Source of the DNA: Thermoplasmata archaeon
GTDB lineage: Archaea; Thermoplasmatota; Thermoplasmata; SG8-5
Direction: 5' to 3'
DNA: 15,797 bases
Assembly: GCA_030655715.1 (NCBI GenBank)
Contig: JAUSPR010000145.1
Coordinates: 1 to 15,797 of the forward strand
In this document: piece after piece, positions 1-7,112 of the stretch
Numbering within the stretch: position 1 is the first letter of the stretch
How the letters are laid out: every line of letters starts with the position of its first letter
The notes under the pieces: generated by a model
What the model was told of the DNA's origin: nothing
The model's database searches: none
What the model saw: only the letters and a program-made list of their open reading frames with translations
Program-made: the position numbers and the translations under genes

Positions 1-2
1 TC

Positions 3-668
3 CTTATCGAGGGAACCGCGATTGGCCTGGTCAACGGCCTTGCAGTGTTCCAGGGAGACGGTTCTATGTCCGAATACTCTGGCATGGTCCTTCCGATTGC
101 AGCCGAGGTCACGCCAGCCCAGCACAAGAACGGCGGTGTAATCATTGCCACTGGCCGGCTTGGTGAAATTGCCAAGGAAGCGGTTCAGAATGTTTCAGCA
201 GTCATTAAAAAAATGACTGGCGAAGACATCAGCAATCATGATGTTCACGTTCAATTCATAGAGAGCAAATCAGGCATAGAAGGCGATTCCGCGTCCATTT
301 CAGTCGCGACCGCGGTGTTTTCCGCGCTCGAGGGCATCGAGGTCGACCAGAGCCTGGCAATGACCGGCTCACTTAGTGTCCGCGGGAAAGTTCTCCCGGT
401 CGGTGGAGTAACAGCCAAGATTGAAGGCGCTGCCGAGATGGGCCTCAAGAAGGTTCTGATTCCCAAGGCCAACATGAAGGACGTGCTTCTCGACGATAAG
501 TACATTGGCAAGATAGAGATAATTCCTGTTGAAACCTTGAGCGACGTTCTGGAACATGCGCTAGTTGGCAAGAAGAAAGAAGGGCTGCTGAGAAAGCTGG
601 CTGCGGTGGTGCCCCTGAGCACGGCCGTGGTGCGCCCGCTTCCATTAACCGACAGGGTACCGGTCTGA
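3..668 (+). CDS. lonB: ATP-dependent Lon protease, archaeal LonB type (3' end only)
   Basis: This is the C-terminal proteolytic domain of a Lon protease whose 5' part lies before the window. The reading frame is open from base 3, and the first residues visible ([20 protein letters not shown]) match the start of the Lon protease domain. The catalytic Ser is in GDSASIS (codon 288-290) and the catalytic Lys is in [10 protein letters not shown] (codon 417-419), so the Ser-Lys dyad is intact. The family degrades damaged and regulatory proteins using ATP. The archaeal LonB form is membrane-anchored near its N-terminus, which cannot be checked here. After the usual end of the domain ([15 protein letters not shown]) there is a tail of about 22 mostly hydrophobic residues rich in V, P and L. 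The GTG at 45 is internal and should not be taken as the start. A small ORF begins 9 bases after the stop, so lonB probably heads or feeds the following operon. Confidence 0.93.
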   Translation, partial: LIEGTAIGLVNGLAVFQGDGSMSEYSGMVLPIAAEVTPAQHKNGGVIIATGRLGEIAKEAVQNVSAVIKKMTGEDISNHDVHVQFIESKSGIEGDSASISVATAVFSALEGIEVDQSLAMTGSLSVRGKVLPVGGVTAKIEGAAEMGLKKVLIPKANMKDVLLDDKYIGKIEIIPVETLSDVLEHALVGKKKEGLLRKLAAVVPLSTAVVRPLPLTDRVPV

Positions 669-677
669 GGCGACAAT

Positions 678-866
678 ATGGCCGGCTTCATTTTTGATGG
701 ACGGTTGGATGAGGAAGAAGACGAATTCACCAACAGGGAATGCTATGTTTTTAATGAGCCCCTGGGCTATGATAATGATGATGCCAGATGCATACACTGT
801 AAATATTATCTCACACTTCAGTGCAAGCATATAAGCGATTTCGTGGACGAGGAAGGTGATGCATGA
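678..866 (+). CDS. small Cys-rich protein of unknown function, possible zinc binder
   Basis: This is a 62-residue acidic protein I do not recognise. It has Cys at 22, 38, 41 and 49 and His at 40 and 51. The cluster CIHC (38-41) followed by CKH (49-51) looks like a small metal-binding site. Both ends are rich in Asp and Glu (DEEEDEF near residue 11, DEEGD at the end). It has no signal peptide or membrane segment, so it is probably cytosolic. A weak GA-rich ribosome-binding sequence (gaggcg, 670-675) precedes the ATG. The gene starts 9 bases after the lonB stop and its stop overlaps the nadM start by 4 nt (ATGA). That coupling is the main evidence that it is real. It may be an accessory factor of NadM or LonB, but no function can be assigned from sequence alone. 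Confidence 0.7.
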   Translation: MAGFIFDGRLDEEEDEFTNRECYVFNEPLGYDNDDARCIHCKYYLTLQCKHISDFVDEEGDA

Positions 867-1378
867 TGAAGAGCGGCTTATTCATAGGTCGGTTCCAGCC
901 CTTCCACAATGGTCATCTCGAGGTAATCAAGGAGATGGCAGGCCAGGTGGACAAGCTAGTCATTGCCATAGGCAGCGCCCAGGACAGCCACACTCTGGAG
1001 GACCCTTTCACGGCCGGTGAAAGGCATATCATGATATCCGAGAGCCTGGATGAAGTCGGAATTCAGAATTACTTTCTGATACCGATTGTGGACATCAACC
1101 GTTACTCTGTTTGGGTCAGCCATGTTCGATCTCTTGTACCGCCTTTCGAGATCATTTTCACGAACAATGACCTCACAGCCAGGCTGTTTTCCGAAGCCGG
1201 AATTGAAGTTAAAAGGCCCCAGCTATACAACCGTGAAATGTATTCCGGGGAAAAGGTCCGGGAACTCATGGTCAATGGCGGAGACTGGCACAACCTTGTC
1301 CCTCCTGGAGCATTGAGGGTAATCGAAGCCATTGACGGAGTGAAAAGAATGATAGACCTGGCAGGTGGGAAGGAATGA
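863..1378 (+). CDS. nadM: nicotinamide-nucleotide adenylyltransferase, archaeal NadM type
   Basis: This enzyme joins NMN (and in this family usually also nicotinate mononucleotide) to AMP from ATP, giving NAD or its deamido form. It is 171 residues, the normal length for archaeal NadM. Visible motifs are the nucleotidyltransferase signature GRFQPFHNGH (9-18), PFTAGER (48-54), FTNN (99-102) and the second phosphate-binding motif YSGEKVR (127-133, the ISxxxxR-type motif). Two consecutive ATG codons (863 and 866) are possible starts. The first overlaps the stop of the small upstream gene (ATGA), and the second gives MKSGLFIGRF, equally compatible with the family. The stop overlaps the start of the next gene, the CinA-like protein, by 4 nt. 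Co-translation with an NMN deamidase suggests joint control of NMN use. Confidence 0.95.
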   Translation: MMKSGLFIGRFQPFHNGHLEVIKEMAGQVDKLVIAIGSAQDSHTLEDPFTAGERHIMISESLDEVGIQNYFLIPIVDINRYSVWVSHVRSLVPPFEIIFTNNDLTARLFSEAGIEVKRPQLYNREMYSGEKVRELMVNGGDWHNLVPPGALRVIEAIDGVKRMIDLAGGKE

Positions 1379-1845
1379 ACCCGGAAGAGAAACTGGGCAG
1401 CCTTCTTACTGCCAGAACATGGACCCTGGCTGTCGCCGAGTCCTGCACCGGAGGATTACTCGCTCACACCATCACTAACGTTCCCGGTTCTTCGACATAC
1501 TTCCTCGGAGGCATGATTGCCTATTCAGATTCATCCAAGACCGAAATCCTCGGAGTACCGGCCGAGACAATAATGAAGAACGGCGCAGTATCGGACCGCA
1601 CCGCCATGGCCATGGCCGTGGGCATTGTAATCAATTTTGCCTGTGATTTTGGCATAGCCATCACCGGTATTGCCGGGCCAAGCGGCGGCAGCGAGCAGAA
1701 ACCGGTTGGCACAGTGTTCGTGGGTGTTGCCAGCGAGGTAGGGGAGAAGGCCAAGGCATTTCATTTCAAAGGTAGCAGAGAAGAAATAAAGGCGCAGAGC
1801 GTGAAGGCCGCGATTGAGTTCGCGTGCGAGTTTCTAATGGATTGA
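1375..1845 (+). CDS. pncC: CinA C-terminal domain protein, probable NMN amidohydrolase (PncC)
   Basis: This 156-residue protein is a stand-alone CinA C-terminal domain. Characterised members deamidate NMN to nicotinate mononucleotide and ammonia, recycling NMN into NAD synthesis. Family hallmarks are present: the active-site region AESCTGG (21-27), GMIAYSDSSKTEILGV (46-61) and GIAGPSGGSEQKPVGTV (98-114). The N-terminal MoeA/MogA-like domain of full-length CinA is absent, as in E. coli PncC (YgaD). The ATG overlaps the nadM stop by 4 nt, so translation is probably coupled. The adjacent NMN adenylyltransferase supports an NMN-directed role. It is the last gene of the operon and is followed by a 99-bp A/T-rich gap before hsdR. 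The biochemical call rests on family membership, and not all CinA-C proteins have been tested. Confidence 0.9.
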   Translation: MNPEEKLGSLLTARTWTLAVAESCTGGLLAHTITNVPGSSTYFLGGMIAYSDSSKTEILGVPAETIMKNGAVSDRTAMAMAVGIVINFACDFGIAITGIAGPSGGSEQKPVGTVFVGVASEVGEKAKAFHFKGSREEIKAQSVKAAIEFACEFLMD

Positions 1846-1911
1846 AAATTTAACCTCGTTCAAGTTTAATTAATATCTTTCTGCCTTCCTGAATATTTCA
1901 AAATCTATTAA

Positions 1912-1930
1912 GAAGTATATTTATATTAAC
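1912..1930 (+). promoter_or_regulatory. archaeal TATA-box promoter of the hsdR-fic-hsdS-hsdM operon
   Basis: The 99-bp gap after pncC is strongly A/T-rich. It contains a TATA-like run (tatatttatatt, about 1916-1927) preceded by an A/G-rich stretch that could serve as a BRE. The box centre is about 24 bp before the ATG at 1945, the usual distance from TATA to transcription start in archaea. The mRNA would therefore start at or very near that ATG and be leaderless, or have a very short leader for the in-frame ATGs at 1954 and 1972. It marks the start of a transcription unit separate from the lonB-pncC operon. Confidence 0.55.
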
Positions 1931-1944
1931 AAAGTAATCCAAGG

Positions 1945-4821
1945 ATGATAGTCATGGAAGGTTCTGTAATAATGGATTTAAATGAATTTCAGACACGAAA
2001 GCAGAAAATTGATGTACTGCTGCGCGAACAAGGTTGGATAGTGGGAGACAAATCCAGAGTTATCATTGAAGTGGACACAAAACAATCCGATTTTAACAAG
2101 CGAGATTATAGGACCGTCTCAGAAACTCTCAAAAACGACATGGAAAGCAAGTATGCTGATTATCTCCTGTTAGATAGTATTGGACGGCCTCTGGCCATAA
2201 TCGAGGCGAAAAGAACCTGTAAAGACCCAATACTCGCAGCTCAAAAACAAGCAGAGGAATATGCCGACGATATAAAAGCCCAGATGGGAAGAGATGTTAT
2301 CATTTTTCTTTCAAACGGTTATGAGATATGGTTCTGGGACAGAGAGAGGTATCCTCAGAGAATGGTTAAGGGGTTCTTCGCACAAAGGGACCTTGAACGC
2401 ATGGCACACCAAATCAAGCGAGAGAAAGCCCTCGAAAAGATGGAGATTAACACGGACATAGTTGACAGGGACAAAAGTATAGAGAACGTCAGCAGGGTCC
2501 TGGAGGCCATTCAAAAAGGTCACAGGAAAGCTCTGATAGTCATGGCCACCGGCACTGGTAAGACCAGAGTCGCCATGGCCATTATTGACGCCTTAAGGAG
2601 AGCCAACCGTGTTCAAAAAATTCTATTTCTCGCCGATCGAATCGCACTTAGAGACCAGGCATATAACGACGGTTACAAAGAATTTTTTCCGGATGCCCCC
2701 AAAGGCAAGATTATTTCTGGCGTATTTGAGAGAGACAAAGAACTCTATGTTTCCACAATCCAGACATTCATGGAATGCTATAACCAAAAAGACAAAAACG
2801 GCAAGTTCCTAATATCTCCTGGAGAATTTGACTTAATCATTTCTGATGAGGCGCACAGGTCTATATACAACAAATGGAAAGAGGTTTTCACTTATCTGGA
2901 TGCCATCCAAATAGGCCTCACAGCCACGCCAGCCGATATGATAGACAAAAACACATTCAGATTCTTTGGCCGTACAGACGGGACCCCAACAGCCATGTAT
3001 GATTATCGCGATGCGGTTGAAGACGGCATTCTCTGTGACTTCAGGAAACACACATTCGGAGCCCAAACTCATTTTCAGATTGAGGGCATTACTAAGGAAT
3101 CTCTCTCCAGGGATCAAAAGAAAGAGTTGCTTGAAAAGGGCATAGACCCAGATGACGTAGATTTTGAAGGTACAGACATAGAGAAAAAAGTAATAATAAC
3201 CGGCACAAACGAAGCCATTGTTCGCGAGTTCATGGAACATTGCATCATGGACAAGGCTGGAACTCTGCCTGCCAAAACAATTATCTTTGCGGTTTCCAAG
3301 AAGCATGCCAAGAGGTTGTGGGAAGCTTTCAACAAACTCTATCCGGAACATAAGGGCAGACTTGCGAAAATCATTACCTCTGAGGATTCAAAAAGAGCGC
3401 AGGCCAGCATAGATGATTTCAAGAAGAAGGATTTCCCGCGCATCGCGATCTCGGTCGACATGCTCGATACCGGTATAGATATACCAGAAGTATGCAACCT
3501 TGTTTTCGCAAAGCCAGTGTTCTCTAAAATCAAATTCTGGCAGATGATTGGCAGGGGCACACGCTCAGATGCCGTGTGCAAGTATAAAGACCGATTGCCA
3601 AACGGAAAAAAGGATTACTTCAAGATTTTTGATTTCTGGAAGAACTTCGAATACTTTGAGATGCACCCTGACGGCGACGTCCAGGAAACATCTGAGGCAG
3701 TCACAACTCAGATTTTTCTTACCAGGCTCAGCCAACTGGAGACATTGAAGGGCCATGGGGAGAGCGAGATATATGAGCGTGTGAAGGAATCCTTAATTGC
3801 GGATGTCAAATCCCTGCCCACAGACTCAGTCCTGATCCGGGACAACATCCGCGACGTCGAAAGGGCCCTGGCCCCCGGACTCTGGGATGCGGTTGGAGTA
3901 AATCCTATCGAATTTCTCCGGGATAAAATGGTCCCTCTAATGAGATACCAGCAGGATGTGAATGTTGATGTTGCCTCATTCACATTGAAGGTTGAACGCC
4001 TGGGCAATGCTATTCTTACCCGCAATAAAGAAGAAAAAGAAAGGCAACTGAACGGTGTCGGAAATATGCTGGGCCGCCTTCCCAAGACAATAAACGATGT
4101 GAAGGCGAAAGAAGAACTTCTTGACAAGGTAACTTCCATCTCTTTCTGGATGGACTCAACATTCGAAGATTGCCTGATGGTCAGGGATGAATTTGCAGAT
4201 CTAATGAAATATATAACAAAGGAGTCCAAAAATCCGATTGTTTTAGACATCGACGATGTAATCAAATCCAGGAAGAAGATAGTATTTGGTCCAGACCAGA
4301 CAGAGGCTTACATCGACAAATATAAAGAGAAAGTTGAAAAGAGGATAAAGGACCTTGCCGAACAACACCCCACCATCCAGAAAATCAATAATGAAGAGGT
4401 AATAACTGAGGATGATTTAATCAAACTGGAAGAAACACTCAACAGTCCAGAGTTATTCATCACCGAGGAAGTTCTTCAAAAGATATATGAACGGAACAAG
4501 GGAACCCTCGTCCAGTTCATAAAAGACATTGCCCGAGGCAAGTACATTACCTCAGATCCCGAGGATGAAATCAGAGATGCCTTCCAAACATACATAATCG
4601 AGAATAACAAAGATTATTCTGCGGACCAGTTGTTCTTCATCAGAACAATACAGTCTGTGTTTCTGAAAAATAAACACATCGAACATTCTGATTTGTTTGA
4701 GGAACCATTCACCAACTTTGGAACAACTGCACCCATGCCCATGTTCACAGCAATCGAACTTAAAGACTTTTTATCCATCTGTGAAACCATGGAAAGTGAG
4801 TTATTTCCCCAAAAAGCGTAA
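1945..4821 (+). CDS. hsdR: Type I restriction enzyme R subunit (nuclease/translocase)
   Basis: This is the motor and nuclease subunit of a Type I restriction-modification complex, cutting unmethylated DNA after ATP-driven translocation. Residue numbers are from the ATG at 1945. The PD-(D/E)xK nuclease has D72 and E87-x-K89 (IIEAK). The SF2 helicase has Walker A ATGTGKT (201-207), DEAH (301-304), TATP (326-329), motif V SVDMLDTGIDIPE (503-515) and motif VI QMIGRGTR (533-540). The C-terminal 350 or so residues are helical and Lys/Glu-rich, like the EcoEI-type C-terminal region that contacts the methylase. At 958 residues it is full length with no damage seen. In-frame ATGs at 1945, 1954 and 1972 are possible starts. 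The TATA spacing favours 1945 or a slightly later one, and the family N-terminus (DLNEFQTRKQKIDVLL) would also fit a start at 1972. The stop codon lies inside the left arm of a palindrome. Confidence 0.95.
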   Translation: MIVMEGSVIMDLNEFQTRKQKIDVLLREQGWIVGDKSRVIIEVDTKQSDFNKRDYRTVSETLKNDMESKYADYLLLDSIGRPLAIIEAKRTCKDPILAAQKQAEEYADDIKAQMGRDVIIFLSNGYEIWFWDRERYPQRMVKGFFAQRDLERMAHQIKREKALEKMEINTDIVDRDKSIENVSRVLEAIQKGHRKALIVMATGTGKTRVAMAIIDALRRANRVQKILFLADRIALRDQAYNDGYKEFFPDAPKGKIISGVFERDKELYVSTIQTFMECYNQKDKNGKFLISPGEFDLIISDEAHRSIYNKWKEVFTYLDAIQIGLTATPADMIDKNTFRFFGRTDGTPTAMYDYRDAVEDGILCDFRKHTFGAQTHFQIEGITKESLSRDQKKELLEKGIDPDDVDFEGTDIEKKVIITGTNEAIVREFMEHCIMDKAGTLPAKTIIFAVSKKHAKRLWEAFNKLYPEHKGRLAKIITSEDSKRAQASIDDFKKKDFPRIAISVDMLDTGIDIPEVCNLVFAKPVFSKIKFWQMIGRGTRSDAVCKYKDRLPNGKKDYFKIFDFWKNFEYFEMHPDGDVQETSEAVTTQIFLTRLSQLETLKGHGESEIYERVKESLIADVKSLPTDSVLIRDNIRDVERALAPGLWDAVGVNPIEFLRDKMVPLMRYQQDVNVDVASFTLKVERLGNAILTRNKEEKERQLNGVGNMLGRLPKTINDVKAKEELLDKVTSISFWMDSTFEDCLMVRDEFADLMKYITKESKNPIVLDIDDVIKSRKKIVFGPDQTEAYIDKYKEKVEKRIKDLAEQHPTIQKINNEEVITEDDLIKLEETLNSPELFITEEVLQKIYERNKGTLVQFIKDIARGKYITSDPEDEIRDAFQTYIIENNKDYSADQLFFIRTIQSVFLKNKHIEHSDLFEEPFTNFGTTAPMPMFTAIELKDFLSICETMESELFPQKA

Positions 4822-4898
4822 GGGGGTAACGTCCCGGGAAAGAGGGTAATGATTAAGTACTATTGCCCCCTATCCCCTTATGGGGTTACCCCCTTACG
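4817..4898. repeat. 82-bp imperfect palindrome with perfect 14-bp arms between hsdR and fic
   Basis: The arms cgtaagggggtaac (4817-4830) and gttacccccttacg (4885-4898) are exact inverted copies, separated by 54 bp. The spacer continues the symmetry loosely: G-runs on the left (agagggtaa near 4842), C-runs on the right (ccccctatcccc, 4866-4878), and agtact at the centre (4856-4861). The left arm contains the hsdR stop codon, and the right arm ends where the fic Shine-Dalgarno sequence begins. In RNA it could form a long hairpin, and in DNA it could be an operator for a dimeric regulator. No target-site duplication flanks it, so a transposon origin is not supported by what is visible. Confidence 0.75.
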
Positions 4899-4902
4899 GT
4901 GA
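4898..4902 (+). promoter_or_regulatory. Shine-Dalgarno sequence that selects the fic start
   Basis: The sequence ggtga sits 5 nt before the ATG at 4908 and is complementary to the conserved 3' end of 16S rRNA. It supports ATG 4908 as the fic start over GTG 4899, which overlaps it, and TTG 4863, which lies inside the palindrome spacer. Its first base is the last base of the palindrome's right arm, so folding of the hairpin could affect its access to the ribosome. Confidence 0.5.
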
Positions 4903-4907
4903 AGTAT

Positions 4908-5966
4908 ATGAGGTCTTTGACGCTTGAATATCTGGATGCCCTGTCGTTTAAAAAAGAACACATAGCGGCGCTCAGGGCCATAGGGGAGTTCAAGGGCAAG
5001 CAAGAACTCTATTATCAACAGTCGCCAGAGGTTTTGAATAACCTTATTGGACTGGCAGCAATTGAATCTACCATATCATCAAACCGTATTGAGGGGGTTA
5101 GTGCAGAACCGGGCCGTGTTGAGGCATTAGTTCTGAAAACAACTAAGCCAAAAAACAGGGATGAGCGTGAAATCGCTGGCTATCGTGATGCCCTTGTGAT
5201 TATCCATGAGTCATGGGAGGCAATGAATTTTAACATAAATGTGATTAAACAACTCCATACAGTTGTATTTAGATATACTGAAGAGGCAGGGGGGGAATGG
5301 AAAACTGGGGAGAACCAAATAGTTGAAAGGGATAGACTCGGGCGCATAACCCGTATTGTATTCACACCTGTTTTGGCAGCGGATACCCCAGCGGCCATGG
5401 AACAGTTGGTCGAAAGGCACCGCGCCGCTATTGAGGCCGGTCATGATCCACTGGTAATTATTCCATTAACCATACTGGATTATCTCAGCATTCACCCATT
5501 TAGAGAAGGTAATGGTAGAACTGCCAGATTGCTAACCCTACTTCTCCTTTATCACCATGGCTACAACGTTGGACGTTACATCAGCCTTGAACGTATTATC
5601 GAGGAAAGTAAAAAATCATATTACGAAACATTGAACGCCTCATCTCAGCAATGGCATGAGGGAGAGCACGATCCTTTCCCATGGCTGACATATTGGTGGG
5701 GTGTTATGATCCGTTCATATAAGGAGTTCGAGGAGAGAGTCGGGACGCTTAAGCCAAGCCAGGGGTCAAAAACTGAACAGGTCGAAATTGCAGTTAAAAG
5801 GCAAATTAAACCATTCACCTTTTCCGAGATAGAGAGCGAGTGTCCAGGAGTCGGCAAGGACATGATTCGGGTTGTACTTAGGCAGTTGAGGGACCAAGGG
5901 CGGTTGCGTGCAGAAGGGACCGGGCGCGGAGCCAAATGGTTCAAGATTGAGGGAAGGTGGGATTAG
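4908..5966 (+). CDS. Fic-domain protein (probable AMP-transferase) inside the Type I R-M operon
   Basis: Fic enzymes usually transfer AMP from ATP to a hydroxyl side chain of a target protein. Numbering from ATG 4908 gives 352 residues. The active-site motif HPFREGNGRTAR (196-207) is complete, including the catalytic His, the acidic metal ligand and the phosphate-binding GNGR. An inhibitory motif of the (S/T)xxxE(G/N) type, SNRIEG (58-63), lies N-terminal to the Fic core. This is the class II layout, in which its Glu blocks ATP. The flap region is near 130-155 (WKTGENQIV...RIVFTP). The last 55 or so residues (FTFSEIESECPGVGKDMIRV then a Gly/Arg-rich wing) look like a winged-helix DNA-binding domain. 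The gene starts 86 bp after the hsdR stop, and its stop is directly followed by the hsdS ATG. Its target is unknown. It could regulate the R-M complex, act as a guard toxin, or control its own operon through the palindrome upstream. Confidence 0.9.
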   Translation: MRSLTLEYLDALSFKKEHIAALRAIGEFKGKQELYYQQSPEVLNNLIGLAAIESTISSNRIEGVSAEPGRVEALVLKTTKPKNRDEREIAGYRDALVIIHESWEAMNFNINVIKQLHTVVFRYTEEAGGEWKTGENQIVERDRLGRITRIVFTPVLAADTPAAMEQLVERHRAAIEAGHDPLVIIPLTILDYLSIHPFREGNGRTARLLTLLLLYHHGYNVGRYISLERIIEESKKSYYETLNASSQQWHEGEHDPFPWLTYWWGVMIRSYKEFEERVGTLKPSQGSKTEQVEIAVKRQIKPFTFSEIESECPGVGKDMIRVVLRQLRDQGRLRAEGTGRGAKWFKIEGRWD

Positions 5967-7112
5967 ATGGAAGAGATACCTGAGGGGTGGATTGTTGAAA
6001 AACTATCAAACATAATCGCGTTTGAAAGCAAGACCAAAAGGAAAGCAGGAGAGGGTCAACCAACTGGAAAATATCCATTTTTTACTTCCAGCCCAATTCA
6101 AAGTAAATTCGTGGATGAGCATGATTATGATGGTGAATACTTAATATTTGGAACCGGCGGGTCAGCCAGCGTTCATTATTATAACGGTAAATTCTCAACT
6201 TCAACTGATTGTTTTGTAACTCAGGTAATCCAAAAGGGCATACTTCCAAGATTCCTATACCTTTACCTTTCTGGACATTTATATCTCCTCGAAAAAGGGT
6301 TTCATGGAGCTGGATTAAAGCATATTTCAAAAGAGTTCATGAGGAAAATCCCAATGAAATATCCCAAAGACATTAGAATCCAAGAGAAAATAATCTCTAT
6401 TCTGGACAAGTCCAAGGAAACCCTCGCCCTCCAACACCAAGCCAACGCTCGCATAGATGACTTCCTGAAAAGCACTTTCATCGAGATGTTTGGGGATCCC
6501 GTTAAAAATCCGAAGGGGTGGGACAAAAAACTGCTGGGTGAAATTACAGTCCGTATCACAGATGGGAAACATGGCGATTGTATTGACGAAGAAAATTCAG
6601 GTTATTATTTCATAAGTGCTAAAGATATACATGATGCGAACATTGATTATTCACACGCCAGACAGATAAGAAAGAGTGACTTTGAAGAGGTTCATCGTCG
6701 AACAGATCTTTGTCCTGGTGATTTAGTAATTGTAAATACTGGTGCAACTATTGGGAAAATGGCAATTGCGCAACAAGGAATACACACAGAAAAGACAACC
6801 TTTCAAAAAAGTGTGGCTGTTGTGAAATGCAAATCTGGAATTTTAAATGTGTTCTATTTAAAATTTCTTCTGGAATTAAAACTGAAAGATCTTACTAAAG
6901 CATCATCAGGTTCTGCACAACATAACCTTCTTTTATCTCAAATGCGAAAAATTTCTATTAACCTACCCCCTCCCCCCCTTCAACAAAAGTTCGCTATCGT
7001 CGTCCAGCACACCCAAAAAATTAAGGCACAAAATGAAGAAGCTGCCAGGAAGTTGGAAGATATGTTTAATGTTCTGAAACAGAAAGCATTCAAAGGAGAG
7101 TTAATCGCATGA
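5967..7112 (+). CDS. hsdS: Type I restriction-modification specificity subunit
   Basis: This subunit recognises the bipartite DNA target for both methylation and cleavage. It is 381 residues, slightly short for a two-TRD HsdS. The layout is target-recognition domain 1 (about 1-135), a conserved helix (about 138-178, IQEKIISIL...LKSTFIEMFGDP), target-recognition domain 2 (about 183-332, opening NPKGWDKKLLGEITVRITDGKHG) and a C-terminal helix (about 335-381, PPPPLQQKFAIVV...LKQKAFKGELIA). The ATG follows the fic TAG with no gap, and a purine-rich stretch (gagggaaggtggg, about 5949-5961) can act as the ribosome-binding site. The stop overlaps hsdM by 4 nt. It is clearly more A/T-rich than its neighbours, as is typical for TRDs that are exchanged between strains. 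The recognised sequence cannot be predicted from this alone. Confidence 0.94.
   Translation: MEEIPEGWIVEKLSNIIAFESKTKRKAGEGQPTGKYPFFTSSPIQSKFVDEHDYDGEYLIFGTGGSASVHYYNGKFSTSTDCFVTQVIQKGILPRFLYLYLSGHLYLLEKGFHGAGLKHISKEFMRKIPMKYPKDIRIQEKIISILDKSKETLALQHQANARIDDFLKSTFIEMFGDPVKNPKGWDKKLLGEITVRITDGKHGDCIDEENSGYYFISAKDIHDANIDYSHARQIRKSDFEEVHRRTDLCPGDLVIVNTGATIGKMAIAQQGIHTEKTTFQKSVAVVKCKSGILNVFYLKFLLELKLKDLTKASSGSAQHNLLLSQMRKISINLPPPPLQQKFAIVVQHTQKIKAQNEEAARKLEDMFNVLKQKAFKGELIA

Noticed and set aside
251..733. 160-residue minus-strand ORF opposite lonB.
   Set aside because: It is Ser/Thr/Pro-rich low-complexity sequence typical of an antisense shadow of a G+C-rich gene, and the opposite strand has clear Lon motifs.
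1846..1944. RNA gene or riboswitch in the gap before hsdR.
   Set aside because: The gap is 99 bp, strongly A/T-rich and without stable pairing. A promoter explains it.
2833..4265. Minus-strand ORFs of 172 and 185 residues opposite hsdR.
   Set aside because: They lie antisense to the helicase and C-terminal regions of hsdR, which are intact, and show no domain or start signal of their own.
4817..4898. The palindrome as a complete transposable element (MITE).
   Set aside because: No target-site duplication is seen next to the arms, and the left arm includes the hsdR stop codon, so insertion of a separate element is not supported.
4863..4907. TTG at 4863 as the fic start, adding 15 residues.
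   Set aside because: It lies in the palindrome spacer, has no ribosome-binding site, and adds a Pro-rich stretch unlike Fic N-termini. ATG 4908 has a ggtga sequence 5 nt upstream.
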